NCBI GenBank assembly: GCA_016712535.1
Contig: JADJQW010000002.1
Location: 930,001-994,000 of the forward strand
From: Flavobacteriales bacterium
Lineage (GTDB): Bacteria; Bacteroidota; Bacteroidia; Flavobacteriales_F; PHOS-HE28
Direction: 5' to 3'
Length of the DNA stretch: 64,000 bases
The notes under the pieces were generated by a model. It ran no database searches. It was given only the letters and a program-made list of their open reading frames with translations, and was not told the origin of the DNA. The translations under genes and the position numbers were made by a program. Positions 1 to 8,429 of this stretch are shown here, in pieces (positions within the stretch are counted from its first letter, which is position 1; the number at the start of each line of letters is the position of its first letter).

Positions 1-1034
1 TCCATTACGGCGTCGGCGGTCGGGTCGACGTATTCTTCCGCGAAGGCCGCACCTCCCGGTATGGTGATGGTCTTGGCAGCATTGGGGTTCACGTTGCCGA
101 TGGGGGTGTAGTCCGTTCCGTTCGCGGCCGTGCCTTGCAGATAGTACGTGAGCGTGAGCGGGTCGGGAATTACAGGGTCGCGCGTGAATCGGATCCAGCC
201 TGGGTTGCAGCCTTCCACCATGTTGGCAGTGCCGTTCACGGTGCGCGTGCTCAGCGAGACATCGGGGCTTTGGATGCGCTCGATGAACACCCAGCTATCG
301 AATTTGCGATCGCTCGCATCGGCCACCACGAGCTTCAGGTGGTAGGTCTGGCAAGGCTGCACAAGGCTGTGGGCCACGAGGCCGGTGGTGTATCCGTCCA
401 TCTGCATCTGCTGGCCACCGGCGTTGTACTGGTAGTACGTGCTGTTCTGGCCTGCGTTCACGCTGTTGATCGCCACAGGAGCGCTCGTGCCCGGGATCAA
501 GGCGATGTTGCGGTCATTCCCGATGCCGGGGTCACCCGTGATGCCCGGCCCGCTGATGAAGAACCCGAACACATCGTTGTACTGTGAGCCCACCCATTCG
601 TTGTACTCTTCACTGCCGAACACGAACTGGAAGCTCAGGCTGTCGCCGCTCGGGATGATGTCGAACTCGAAGAGGCAGGCATCGCGCGTGCTCCTTCCGG
701 TCACCGTGTTGAGCAGCGTGCTGCCCGAGGTCCCCTGCTGGAAGGTCTTGTTCTCCGCGTCGTTCGGGCCATAGGCATCGGAAATGCGCCCGCTGGTGAG
801 GATCACGCCGCTCTCCAAGCCGAGCAGGCTTCCGGAGTAGCTGAATTCCCCGAATCCCTGCTCATGGCAGTTGATCGATGGGTTGCTGATCTGCACTCCT
901 CGGCCACTGATGGACTCGGCCAGTTGCACCAGGTCCGTTTGTGGATTGACAGTGAGCTGTGCGCTTGCGGTTGACCCTGAAAGCGCGATGCCGGCAACGA
1001 GGCCGGGGCGGAGGTAGGGAAGGCTGCTCTTCAT
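1..1034 (-). CDS. Choice-of-anchor L domain secreted protein (3' part outside window)
   Basis: The reading frame opens with an ATG at 1034 and stays open to the window edge, giving about 344 visible residues; the C-terminus is missing. It begins with a signal peptide ending near ASAQ. The motif FVFGSEEYNE, about 135 residues in, followed by a segment reading DVFGFFISGPG, is the hallmark of the choice-of-anchor L domain found in Bacteroidota surface proteins. Such proteins usually carry a T9SS sorting domain or internal repeats at the C-terminus, which cannot be checked here. The start lies 4 bases after the stop of the small upstream gene at 1039-1407, so the two are probably co-transcribed. 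Function beyond being a secreted or surface protein is unknown. Confidence 0.85.
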   Translation of the reverse strand, partial: MKSSLPYLRPGLVAGIALSGSTASAQLTVNPQTDLVQLAESISGRGVQISNPSINCHEQGFGEFSYSGSLLGLESGVILTSGRISDAYGPNDAENKTFQQGTSGSTLLNTVTGRSTRDACLFEFDIIPSGDSLSFQFVFGSEEYNEWVGSQYNDVFGFFISGPGITGDPGIGNDRNIALIPGTSAPVAINSVNAGQNSTYYQYNAGGQQMQMDGYTTGLVAHSLVQPCQTYHLKLVVADASDRKFDSWVFIERIQSPDVSLSTRTVNGTANMVEGCNPGWIRFTRDPVIPDPLTLTYYLQGTAANGTDYTPIGNVNPNAAKTITIPGGAAFAEEYVDPTADAVM

Positions 1035-1038
1035 CGGC

Positions 1039-1407
1039 TTATCGATTGCGGGCTTGAGCGCATGCGGCTTCAGCAGCCGCTAATCCTCCCGCCAACTCTT
1101 CGCGATTCGATCGCAAGTGCTGCGCATCCAACAGGTGCATGGCGCGTTGTACCGCAGCGCTCTTCGGTTCACCCGGCTCTGGCTCGAAAACGAGCAAGCC
1201 GGCTGGGACGCAGGCGAAGACCAGCCGCAGATCCGTTCTGCCTTTGAGCATTGCTTGAAGGGCGTCGCGATCCTTGCTGGTAAGGCCTTCGATCCGCACA
1301 GTGCAGGCATTCGGTTCAGGTGATGATGATTGCGCCGCGCATGGGGCATCCACTAGGAAGAGGCACGCGATTGCTGCCGCGAAACCAAGGCCAGCTATTC
1401 TATTCAT
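1039..1407 (-). CDS. Small secreted hypothetical protein
   Basis: A 122-residue protein with a clear N-terminal signal peptide (hydrophobic GLGFAAAIACLFLV, then APCAAQS). The mature part has the pattern of a short alpha/beta domain: ACTVRIEGLTSKDRDALQAML, then LRLVFACVPAGLLVFEP, then helices. Two cysteines, in ACTVRIEG and VFACVP, could form a disulfide in the periplasm. The layout resembles a small ferredoxin-like or HMA-like fold, but no metal motif is visible. I do not recognise the family. It sits immediately upstream of the anchor-L gene with a 4-base gap. Confidence 0.6.
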   Translation of the reverse strand: MNRIAGLGFAAAIACLFLVDAPCAAQSSSPEPNACTVRIEGLTSKDRDALQAMLKGRTDLRLVFACVPAGLLVFEPEPGEPKSAAVQRAMHLLDAQHLRSNREELAGGLAAAEAACAQARNR

Positions 1408-1564
1408 GGTCCTGTCGTTCAGGGTCTTGCGGATGAGCAGTCCGCAGCGACCGGGCGTTTTCCGGGCGACTTATACATAGAGGCGTTCAGGAAGGTTCCG
1501 GTCACGGATCGATGGATCCCCGGCAACAAGTCGCCGAGCTGGCGCGGAACAACGATGGATCCGG

Positions 1565-2302
1565 TCAGCCCTTTCGGGCAAGGAGCACGGCATGCAAAGC
1601 GATGCCGCCGGCTACGCTCACATTCAGCGAGCCGATTTCACCGGACATTGGGATGCGTGCCAAGGCATCGGCCATGCGCAGCACCGGGTCGGAGACGCCC
1701 TCGCCTTCATCGCCCAGCACCACGACCAAGGGTCCGCTCAGGTCGGTGGCATGCAGGTCCGCATTTCCTTTTTCGGTCAATGCCACGACGCGGAGCCCAT
1801 GCGCGCGCGCGCGGTTCAATCCTTCGCTCAGCCGGGATACCCGGCACACCGGTTTGCGCATCAAGGCACCTGCGCTGCTCTTCACAGCATCGCTTCCCAA
1901 GCGCGCCGTTCCTTGCTTGGGCACCAGCAGCGCATGCGCGCCGAAGCACTCGGCACTGCGTGCGATGGCGCCCAGGTTGCGCACGTCGGTCACACCGTCG
2001 AGCGCCACGATCAAGGGCGTTTCGCCACGTTCATACGCCATCGTGATCACTTCATCCAGGTCCTGCTCATCGACAGGGCTGAGCAAGGCGATCACACCTT
2101 GGTGCTCGGTCTTGGTGAGCCGGTCGAGCTTCTCCACCGGTACGGGCTGCCAAGGAATGCCGCGATCCAGGGCCAAAGCGCGGATTTCACGGATCCCATC
2201 GCCGCCGGCCTCGCGGCGCAACAAGAGCTTCTCCACGTTCTTGCCAGCACGGATCGCCTCGATCACCGCGTGTGTCCCGCATACCAGATCCTTGTCGCGC
2301 AT
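1565..2302 (-). CDS. rlmB: 23S rRNA (guanosine-2'-O-)-methyltransferase RlmB (SpoU/TrmH family)
   Basis: A 245-residue SPOUT methyltransferase that would 2'-O-methylate a guanosine of 23S rRNA (G2251 in E. coli) using SAM. The N-terminal substrate-binding domain starts VCGTHAVIEAIRAGK, typical of RlmB. The three SpoU motifs are visible: DGVTDVRNLGAIARSAECFG (motif 1, with the catalytic Arg), VVVLGDEGEGVSD (motif 2) and IPMSGEIGSLNVSVAGGIAL (motif 3, the knotted SAM site). Length is normal for the family. It is a single gene with 83 bases to the next minus-strand gene downstream. TrmH itself is less likely because the RlmB-type N-terminal domain is present. Confidence 0.93.
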   Translation of the reverse strand: MRDKDLVCGTHAVIEAIRAGKNVEKLLLRREAGGDGIREIRALALDRGIPWQPVPVEKLDRLTKTEHQGVIALLSPVDEQDLDEVITMAYERGETPLIVALDGVTDVRNLGAIARSAECFGAHALLVPKQGTARLGSDAVKSSAGALMRKPVCRVSRLSEGLNRARAHGLRVVALTEKGNADLHATDLSGPLVVVLGDEGEGVSDPVLRMADALARIPMSGEIGSLNVSVAGGIALHAVLLARKG

Positions 2303-2385
2303 TCGTGTTGTCTGACCGTGATGATCTTGATCCGATTCAACTTGCCGATTGACGTCCGTCCCTTCCAGAGCGCAACCGCTTCGCC

Positions 2386-3667
2386 TCAGTTCTGGTAAAC
2401 CCTTCCGTTCCTCCAGCTCTCCACGTTGCGGTACCAGGCTCCTTTCAACGTGGCATCGCGCTCCAGCCAGAGATCGTTTTCGGTGAACGCGCTCTTGCGG
2501 CGCACGAAGTTGAAGGTGAGGCTCATGATGTTGTTCTCCTCGCCGTAGGTCCAGGTCTCACCGCGATCGCTGCGGTAGATGGTGCTCGGCGTGCCGAAGA
2601 TGATATGCACCAATCCCCGGTCGGTGCGCCAGCCCTCGGTGAGCGCGCTGAAGTGGCGATTGGCGTTCTCGGCGCGTCCGTAATAGATTCGAATGGCTTC
2701 GCGCGCACGCTCGCGGTCGCCGGAGGCATCGATCCAGAAGCGCTCCACGGCCTTTCGCGTATCCGCTTCCTTGCTGATACGCTCGAATTCCTGCATGCTG
2801 GTGATGAAGCGCAAGGGCTTCAAGAGGTCCTCGCCATGATCGACCCATGGAAAAGCCTTGTCGAGCAGGAATAGGGTATAGCCCGGGGCGATCCCCGAGG
2901 CGAGCGAATCCAATGCGAAGTGATAGATGCCGGCCTTCATCGCCGGGAGTTCCAGGCGGCCGCTTGGATCAAGCGCTACGCGGAAGCTGCTGTCAGGGGG
3001 CAGGATCGTTCCGCTCACGTGCCTCAGTACTGAACACCGGCGTGGGCATGCCTTGGGGCATGGGGTATCGGGTGGCGCGCAGCGTAGCGCCGGCCAGGGC
3101 CTCGTTACGCAGGGCAATGGGCGCTCCGGCGGGCTGATGGTCGCTGAAGAGCGGGAGGCCGTTGGCCGGGTCGATGGGCATGAAATGCTGGCGCGCCATG
3201 GCGTCGCTCCCATCCACGCGAATCAGCACGGCGCTCTCGTTGTCGCGGTGCAGGTCACGGGCCACCACCTTCACCACGAAGCTGGCACCGCTTTTCCGGT
3301 TCATCGGAATGCTGCCGATGAGCTCGCGTTCTTCGGTGGGAGCGCTGCTCGCGTCCTGGACCAGGGTGCTGGCGCTATCGAGCAGTTCCCGCGATTCCCA
3401 ATTCGCGAAGCTCCCATAGGAGACGCGCGCACGAGCCTTGAATGGACCGCCACCATCGGCTTTGTAGAGCAGATCAGCGGTGTTCAATTTGAAGTAGAGC
3501 ATCGACCGCTCCTCGTCCAGGTGATGCACGCGGGCGTCGAGGCGGATGCTGGCCGGTCCTTTCCCATAGACATGCACGAGGTTGTCGCGCTGCAGTATGG
3601 GAGCGCTGCCGCGGCATGAGGCAATCACGACGGCTGCGATGAGGTATGCTCGGGCTGGGTGTGTCAT
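2386..3667 (-). pseudogene. GWxTD domain-containing lipoprotein-like gene, interrupted by a frameshift
   Basis: The N-terminal half reads from an ATG at 3667 (about 224 residues) and runs into a stop at 2993. The C-terminal half continues in another frame and ends at 2386. The second half contains ALTEGWRTDRGLVHIIFGTP, the GWxTD signature of a Bacteroidota-specific family of unknown function, and the first half has the beta-rich N-terminal domain expected upstream of it. Coherent sequence passes from VFST in the first frame to HVSGTILPPDSSFRV in the second, so one base was gained or two lost around 3010-3030. The N-terminus has a short hydrophobic stretch and a Cys (VIASCRG), consistent with a lipoprotein. 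It overlaps rmuC by 4 bases. This may be a real pseudogene or an assembly error. Confidence 0.75.
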
Positions 3668-4974
3668 GGCTCTTCCCCGCTGGATCTCACGAGCAGCTTT
3701 TCGTTGAGGCCTTTGTTGGTCTTCGCACCGAGCGTCTTTAGCATCTCCACTTGGCGCACCAGGCTGCCGGGCCCGTCGCTCAGCTTGCTAAGGGCTTTCT
3801 CGTAGTTGTCGTTGGCTTCCTTCACGCTCTTGCCGATACGGCCGAGATCGACCGTGAAGCCTTCGAACTTGTCGTAAAGCCGGCCAGCACGTTCGGCGAT
3901 TTCCAAGTGGTGGCGGGCAATGCGCTCATTCTTCCAGATGCCATGGATGGTGCGCAAGGTGGCCATCAGCGTGGTATGCGTCACCATGACCACCTGCCTG
4001 TCATACGCTTCCTGGAACACCTCGGGCCGTTCTCGCAGCGCGAGCAGGAATGCGGGCTCAATGGGCACGAACATCAGCACGAAGTCGACGCTCTGGACCC
4101 CGTAGAGCTTCGTGTAGTCCTTCTCGGCCAAGCCCTTCGCATGCGCACGGATGCTCTCGACGAAGAGCTTCATCATCCGGTCCCGTTCCGCATCATCCTC
4201 AGCCGATGCGAATCGCTCGTAATGCAGCAGGCTCACCTTGCTGTCGACGATCAAGTGCTTGCCTTCGGGCAGCATCACCACGGCGTCCGGCCGCAAGCGC
4301 GAGCCATCGGCCAGCGTGGTGCTCTCCTGCATGGTGTACTCCTGGCCCTTGACCAAGCCTGACGATTCGAGCAGCTTCTCCAAGAGCATCTCTCCCCAAG
4401 CACCTTGGGCCTGCGAGTCGCCTTTCAAGGCACGGGTAAGGTCGCTGGCATCCCGGCTCAGCTTCTGGTTCTGCTCCACCAGCCGGGCCACCTCGCTCTT
4501 CAATGCGAAGCGCTGCCGGCCTTCTTCGTCGTATGCTCTCTGCACCTTTTCCTCGAAGTCCTTGATGCGCTCCTGCAAGGGTTTCAGGATATCGGTGAGT
4601 CGGCCCTGATGCTGATCGTTGAGCTCCTTGCCGCGCTGGGCCAGCAAGCGGTTCGAGATCATCTCGAACTCGGTGGCCATGCGCTTCTGCATCTCATCCA
4701 GCTCGGCTTTCTGATGTTCAAGCCGTTCTTGCGCGTGCTTACCGCGCTCCTGCTCCGCTGCGAGCTGGGCGGCGAGGCTGGTCACTTCCTTGGCGCGGTC
4801 GTCGGCACGTCTGGTCTGCTCCGCGAGCTGTGCTTGCACCAGGGCGTTTTCCGCTTGATGCGCCGCGCGGAGCGAATCGAGTGCGCGGGCTTCGGCTTGA
4901 TGCGCCCGCCAGGCGCTCAGCGCATAGCCCGCGATGATGCCGAGGAGGAGGCCGATGGCGATGCCGGGAAGCAT
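3664..4974 (-). CDS. rmuC: DNA recombination protein RmuC
   Basis: A 436-residue RmuC protein. It has one N-terminal membrane anchor (IAIGLLLGIIAGYALSAW), a long coiled coil rich in Ala, Glu and Gln (roughly residues 25-190), then the conserved RmuC nuclease-like domain (QAQGAWGEMLLEKLLESSGL, LRPDAVVMLPEGKHLIVDSKVSL, VDFVLMFVPIEPAFL). In E. coli RmuC limits inversions at short inverted repeats; its biochemical activity is inferred from a restriction-endonuclease-like fold. Length is normal. Its stop overlaps the start of the GWxTD gene by 4 bases. A candidate -7 element lies just 5 bases ahead of the ATG. Confidence 0.93.
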   Translation of the reverse strand: MLPGIAIGLLLGIIAGYALSAWRAHQAEARALDSLRAAHQAENALVQAQLAEQTRRADDRAKEVTSLAAQLAAEQERGKHAQERLEHQKAELDEMQKRMATEFEMISNRLLAQRGKELNDQHQGRLTDILKPLQERIKDFEEKVQRAYDEEGRQRFALKSEVARLVEQNQKLSRDASDLTRALKGDSQAQGAWGEMLLEKLLESSGLVKGQEYTMQESTTLADGSRLRPDAVVMLPEGKHLIVDSKVSLLHYERFASAEDDAERDRMMKLFVESIRAHAKGLAEKDYTKLYGVQSVDFVLMFVPIEPAFLLALRERPEVFQEAYDRQVVMVTHTTLMATLRTIHGIWKNERIARHHLEIAERAGRLYDKFEGFTVDLGRIGKSVKEANDNYEKALSKLSDGPGSLVRQVEMLKTLGAKTNKGLNEKLLVRSSGEEP

Positions 4975-4979
4975 GGCCC

Positions 4980-4987
4980 CGAAGGTA
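4980..4987 (-). promoter_or_regulatory. Candidate -7 element ahead of rmuC
   Basis: On the minus strand the site reads TACCTTCG, one change from the Bacteroidota -7 consensus TANNTTTG. It ends 5 bases before the rmuC ATG, so transcription would begin almost at the start codon. No clear -33 TTG is visible. Inference only. Confidence 0.35.
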
Positions 4988-5002
4988 GTTCGGGTGGCGA
5001 CC

Positions 5003-5677
5003 TCAATTGTCGAGGATCACCACGAGCGCGCCCACAGGCACTTCTGTGAAGAGGGCGATCACGTCAGCGTTGCGCATGCGCACGCAGCCGCGAGAGCTGG
5101 GCGTGCCTACCGATCGCTCGTTGGCAGTTCCGTGGATATAGATGTAACGGTCGTAGCTGTCGAGCCCTTGGCCCCTGTTGACGCCATGTTCCAGGCCATC
5201 GAGCCATAGGATCCGCGATGTGATCCAGTCCTTGTCCACGCCGCTGAAGTCGGGGTCGGCGAGCTGTCCGGTGAATTCGCGGTCCTTGAGTATGCCCAGC
5301 GGGGGAACGTCTGCGCCGTGCTTCTCTGCCACACGATGCAATCCCGTTGGCGTGCGGAAGCTGTCCTGGGAGCTACCGAGGCCATTGCTGCTGGTGGCAA
5401 CAGGGAAATCCGCCAGCAGAAGGCCGTCGCGCACATGGAACAGCCGCTGGCGGCGCACGGAGATGTAGAGCAGGTCGCGTTGGCGGGGTGCATCGGGATA
5501 GCGCGCGGCCATGTACTCCAACAGCAGGTCCGCGATGCCTTGCTTGGGGTGCATGGCCGGCATGGGCGCTTGCGCAAGCAGGGTATCGGCCAGCAGGAGC
5601 AATGGGATCAATAGCAATGCGCGCACGGCGCGAAGTTCAGCCCGCGCCGGCGAGGAATCACTCCGGCCCCTTCTCAT
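5003..5677 (-). CDS. L,D-transpeptidase (YkuD domain), exported
   Basis: A 224-residue protein with an N-terminal hydrophobic segment (ALLLIPLLLLADTLLAQ) for export and a YkuD domain. The catalytic signature is IHGTANERSVGTPSSRGCVRM, with the conserved His and the nucleophilic Cys in SRGCVRM. L,D-transpeptidases form 3-3 peptidoglycan cross-links or attach proteins to peptidoglycan in the periplasm; which role applies cannot be told from sequence. The ATG at 5677 overlaps the end of the SCO gene by 20 bases and gives a polar lead-in of about 20 residues before the signal sequence, so a later GTG at 5626 is possible. A second L,D-transpeptidase of a different subtype lies at 39604. Confidence 0.9.
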   Translation of the reverse strand: MRRGRSDSSPARAELRAVRALLLIPLLLLADTLLAQAPMPAMHPKQGIADLLLEYMAARYPDAPRQRDLLYISVRRQRLFHVRDGLLLADFPVATSSNGLGSSQDSFRTPTGLHRVAEKHGADVPPLGILKDREFTGQLADPDFSGVDKDWITSRILWLDGLEHGVNRGQGLDSYDRYIYIHGTANERSVGTPSSRGCVRMRNADVIALFTEVPVGALVVILDN

Positions 5678-6323
5678 GCATCAGCTTCTCGATGTCCGCG
5701 ATGAGGCGGTCGGTCTCTGCTGCGGTGGTACCATCGTAGAACCCGCGCAAGCGCCGCTGTTTGTCCACGAGCACGAGGTTCTCGGTATGCACGAAATCCT
5801 GAAGGCCGCCATCGCCTTCGTCGAGGCAGGCGAAGTAGCTGCGTCGCGCGAGCCGGTAGATCTGTTCCCGGTCGCCTGTGAGGAAATGCCATTGGTCGGG
5901 ATCGGCCCCATGCAACGCGGCATAGGCGGCCAGCACGGGCACGCTGTCCGCTTCGGGCGTCACCGAGTGGGAGAGGATCATGAGCCGCGCATCACCGGGA
6001 TAGGCCTGCTGCACGCGCGCGAGGTTCTTGGTCATCTTGGGGCAGATGGTCGGGCAGGTGGTGAAGAAGAAGTCAGCGACGATGATGCGTCCTTCCGCTG
6101 TGGCGAGGGTGATCGTGTCTCCTCGCTGATCGATCAGTTCGAAATCGCTGATGTGGTGGTCGCCCTCGGCCAAGCGCACGTCAGCATCCACCAGGCGCGG
6201 ATTGATCTGCTTGGGGTGGAGCACAGGCAGCGTATCGCCGGGCCGTATGATGAAGTAGCCAGCGATGACGAGCCCTGCGGCGATGACCGAGAAGGCAGTG
6301 ATGCGGAGCAGCAACGGGTTCAA
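5658..6323 (-). CDS. SCO family protein (thioredoxin-fold copper/redox chaperone)
   Basis: About 221 residues from the proposed TTG start. An N-terminal membrane anchor (AFSVIAAGLVIAGYFII) is followed by a thioredoxin-like domain with the SCO motif TTCPTICPKM and the distal His in FVHTENLVLVD; these three residues bind copper in Sco1/SenC proteins that mature the CuA site of cytochrome oxidase. The open frame extends further upstream, but that part lies inside the preceding DUF2490 gene and has no protein-like character, so I place the start at the TTG at 6323, 4 bases after that gene ends. It heads a pair with the L,D-transpeptidase, which overlaps its 3' end. Confidence 0.85.
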   Translation of the reverse strand: MNPLLLRITAFSVIAAGLVIAGYFIIRPGDTLPVLHPKQINPRLVDADVRLAEGDHHISDFELIDQRGDTITLATAEGRIIVADFFFTTCPTICPKMTKNLARVQQAYPGDARLMILSHSVTPEADSVPVLAAYAALHGADPDQWHFLTGDREQIYRLARRSYFACLDEGDGGLQDFVHTENLVLVDKQRRLRGFYDGTTAAETDRLIADIEKLMHEKGPE

Positions 6324-6327
6324 GCGC

Positions 6328-7035
6328 TCAAAGGTCGCGCAGGTTCGCCGTATACGTGAATGAGCCGATCCATCGGTGCGTGGGCCACGCCTTGTCGCGC
6401 TCGCGGTCGTGAATGATGGATGCGCTGATCGAATGGCCTTTCGACAGCTTGTATTGCGTGCCGAACTGCCAGCGGGTGCCGAAGTAGGACCAGCCCTTGT
6501 AGCCGGCCCATGTGAAGAACTCGACGCTGAGCTCCGGATCGAATTTCCATTTCGGGATGTTGTAGCCAAGCTGGAAACGGTTGCGGAACACTTCGCGCTG
6601 CCCGCCCCATTCGATGAAGCTATGCTGATAGATGAAGCGGTACTCTGCCGTGGCGCGGCCGACCTCCTTCTGCAATTCGGCCTGCACGATGCTGCGGTTG
6701 CGCAATCCGGGAGATCCGGTGCGCCCGGCGAAGCGGTGCTCCACGGCCAGTGCCAGCCATTTCCTGGGCTTGAAGCGCAGGTTCACGTCGAGGTAGATCT
6801 GCCGGCCGGCGAAGAACACATCAGCGCTGCGGTACCCCAGCTCTCCGCGCACGCGGAAACGATCATAGCGCCTGCCTAACAGACCGTGCAACGATTCGGG
6901 CAGGCGCGTGCTCACCGCGCCGGAGACCCAGAGCTCCTGGCGCTGCACTGGGCGCAAGGGCTCTTGTGCTGCCGCAGCAAGGGCGACAAGCAGCGCCGCT
7001 GAGAGGACGGTCTTCCGGGCGCGGAATGTCCTCAT
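6328..7035 (-). CDS. DUF2490 family outer-membrane-like protein
   Basis: About 235 residues from an ATG at 7035, with a signal peptide (TVLSAALLVALAAAAQ) and then alternating amphipathic strands typical of a small outer-membrane beta-barrel: FRVRGELGYRSADVFF, IYLDVNLRFKPRKWLALAVEHRF, FRNRFQLGYNIP and a C-terminal strand IGSFTYTANL. This pattern fits DUF2490, a Bacteroidota family of unknown function. I chose the ATG that leaves a 7-base gap after the upstream lipoprotein gene; an earlier in-frame start would overlap it. Probably in one transcript with the lipoprotein and the SCO gene. Confidence 0.75.
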   Translation of the reverse strand: MRTFRARKTVLSAALLVALAAAAQEPLRPVQRQELWVSGAVSTRLPESLHGLLGRRYDRFRVRGELGYRSADVFFAGRQIYLDVNLRFKPRKWLALAVEHRFAGRTGSPGLRNRSIVQAELQKEVGRATAEYRFIYQHSFIEWGGQREVFRNRFQLGYNIPKWKFDPELSVEFFTWAGYKGWSYFGTRWQFGTQYKLSKGHSISASIIHDRERDKAWPTHRWIGSFTYTANLRDL

Positions 7036-7042
7036 CGCGCGC

Positions 7043-7435
7043 TCAGTAGTTGCGGATGGTGATCGTCCCAACGTTCACCACTTGCTTGCGGCCGGTGATG
7101 GTCGCATCGAGGTACACGCCTTCCTCACCGCTCGGGCAGCTCTGGCATTCACTGATCGCGTACAGCCGGTAATCGCCTTTGCGCAGCCAGGCGAAGCGGA
7201 ACTCTCCGTTGGGACCGGTCCGGGTATCGTCATCGGCGTATTCACCATCTCCATAGATGATGGCCACGCGCGCATCAGCAACAGGATAAGGCTGCCCCTG
7301 CGCGGAGGAACCGTTGTAGAGCTGCTCGTAGAGCAAGCCGCGGATCTCAGCGCGGCCGCCCTCACCCGGCTCCTTGCTGCAGCTCACCAGCACGGTGGAG
7401 CTGATGAGCGCTACCAGCCATATGTTCTTCCTCAT
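7043..7435 (-). CDS. Small lipoprotein with carboxypeptidase-regulatory-like domain
   Basis: About 130 residues from the ATG at 7435, with a lipoprotein signal ending in VLVSC followed by SKEPGEGG, as in exported Bacteroidota lipoproteins. The body (VADARVAIIYGDGEY, TRTGPNGEFRFAWLRKGDYRLYAISEC) looks like a beta-sandwich of the carboxypeptidase regulatory/transthyretin type that often decorates surface proteins. Two Cys in ECQSCPSGEEG may form a disulfide. First gene of a short minus-strand run with the DUF2490 protein and SCO protein. No enzymatic function is suggested. Confidence 0.7.
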   Translation of the reverse strand: MRKNIWLVALISSTVLVSCSKEPGEGGRAEIRGLLYEQLYNGSSAQGQPYPVADARVAIIYGDGEYADDDTRTGPNGEFRFAWLRKGDYRLYAISECQSCPSGEEGVYLDATITGRKQVVNVGTITIRNY

Positions 7436-7548
7436 CGATTTCCTGTTAAGAAGCGGTAAAGGTAGAGGGTGATTCACTGCCGGTTCCGGGTTTCGCGAAA
7501 GCCCGGTCCAGGCCAGGCCGCATGAAGAACTGGTCGCGGGGAACGAGA

Positions 7549-7572
7549 AAGCCCTTCCTTGCGGAAGGGCTT
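7549..7572 (-). terminator. Hairpin, possible rho-independent terminator
   Basis: A perfect 10-bp stem (AAGCCCTTCC paired with GGAAGGGCTT) with a TTGC loop. Read on the minus strand it is followed by TTTC, a weak T-run. A very similar hairpin follows pnp at 44934-44955, which supports a terminator role. On the minus strand it would end something transcribed from 7573-7900. Confidence 0.5.
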
Positions 7573-7597
7573 CCGTCGTGCACGGCCAAATCCTTGA

Positions 7598-7771
7598 TCA
7601 GCCAATGGGAACCTCCCTTCCAATCCTATCGGCCTGCGGCTTGGTCATGCAAACGTTCGCGCATAGCACGCCGGACGAGAGACCGATGTTCAACTTGGCC
7701 ATGGGGGTGCGGGCATTCTCCCTGCGTGAGAAGCCGCGCATCGTCCTGAACTGGTGCTTCCGGGCGTTCAT
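7598..7771 (-). CDS. Candidate small basic protein (57 aa) or untranslated RNA
   Basis: A short ATG-to-TGA frame with many Arg and Lys residues (starts MNARKHQFRTMRGFSRRENA, ends GREVPIG). Its stop lies 26 bases before a strong hairpin that reads as a minus-strand terminator, which is the only reason to list it. There is no signal peptide and no known motif. The terminator could equally belong to a small non-coding RNA, with this frame being accidental. Confidence 0.25.
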   Translation of the reverse strand: MNARKHQFRTMRGFSRRENARTPMAKLNIGLSSGVLCANVCMTKPQADRIGREVPIG

Positions 7772-7975
7772 GAATCGGGTGCGATGATCCGGTCACGCGA
7801 AGTGAGCATCTCTGGCCGAAGCAGTTCATGATTGGCGTCAAGTGCTTGGCTGATGCCGAACAGGAGGGCGGTTGGCGGTTGAGATCCATTGTGGAAAAGA
7901 AAGGGAAGCGGCTTGGCCCATGACGCCGCAGTCTGATACTTTGCCCCACGAACAGCGAAAGAGCCCAAGACCGAA

Positions 7976-8416
7976 ATGACCTTCACTGCACAGATTGACG
8001 ACCTGACCACAGCCCTGCGCCACACGCGTTCTCGTTTGCTGGCACCAGTGGATCCCTTCCAGAACCAACTGCCGCGCGACCCGGAGATCTTCATCGAGGA
8101 CACGCTCTATTACGTGATGGATCAATGGGCGGCGGACCTCCGTGCTCAAGGCATCGTTCTCGAAGAGGATACTGCTTGGGCCGATGCCAAGAGCCATTAT
8201 CCGCGCTATGTGCTTCGCATGGCGGGCGGGAATGCGGTGCAGCTGCACTTCACCGGCGAATACCCGCAATCGCTCTTCTTGAGCATCAGCAAGGGATTCC
8301 GCAACGGCCAGCAGTTCAGCGATGCGCGGCACCTGCAGATCGAGCTGCCCATCACCACGGATGCGAATGCCCTGCTAGCCAGCTTGCTCGATGGCTTGAA
8401 GAGCGCGAACGTGTGA
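7976..8416 (+). CDS. Hypothetical cytoplasmic protein
   Basis: A 146-residue soluble protein with no signal peptide or membrane segment. It has an N-terminal helical part (IDDLTTALRHTRSRLL, IFIEDTLYYVMDQWAADL) and a beta-rich middle (PRYVLRMAGGNAVQLHFTGEYPQSLFLSISKGF). I do not recognise the family. It is the only plus-strand gene among minus-strand neighbours and ends 13 bases before the convergent TlpA-like gene. Codon use resembles the neighbours and the start follows a possible -7 element by about 30 bases, so I think it is real. Confidence 0.65.
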   Translation: MTFTAQIDDLTTALRHTRSRLLAPVDPFQNQLPRDPEIFIEDTLYYVMDQWAADLRAQGIVLEEDTAWADAKSHYPRYVLRMAGGNAVQLHFTGEYPQSLFLSISKGFRNGQQFSDARHLQIELPITTDANALLASLLDGLKSANV

Positions 8417-8429
8417 TCGCTCGTCGGGA

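Larger units (their letters stand above)
7436..7975. other. 540-base gap with only weak gene signals
   Basis: This stretch separates the minus-strand lipoprotein gene from the plus-strand gene at 7976. It contains a perfect 10-bp hairpin at 7549-7572, preceded on its right by a 57-codon minus-strand reading frame at 7598-7771 (listed separately). A second, smaller dyad lies around 7487-7507. A TACTTTGC element at 7937-7944 could serve the plus-strand gene. I looked for RNase P RNA, SRP RNA and tmRNA hallmarks and saw none. Confidence 0.5.

Noticed and set aside
6324..6569. A longer SCO protein starting at 6569
   Set aside because: The extra 80 residues are read inside the DUF2490 gene and are Ser/Arg-rich with no family similarity; a TTG start after that gene's end is preferred.
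7573..7970. RNase P RNA, tmRNA or SRP RNA in the gap
   Set aside because: I looked for GAGGAAAGTCC, the tmRNA tRNA-like ends and the SRP Alu/loop hallmarks on both strands and saw none.
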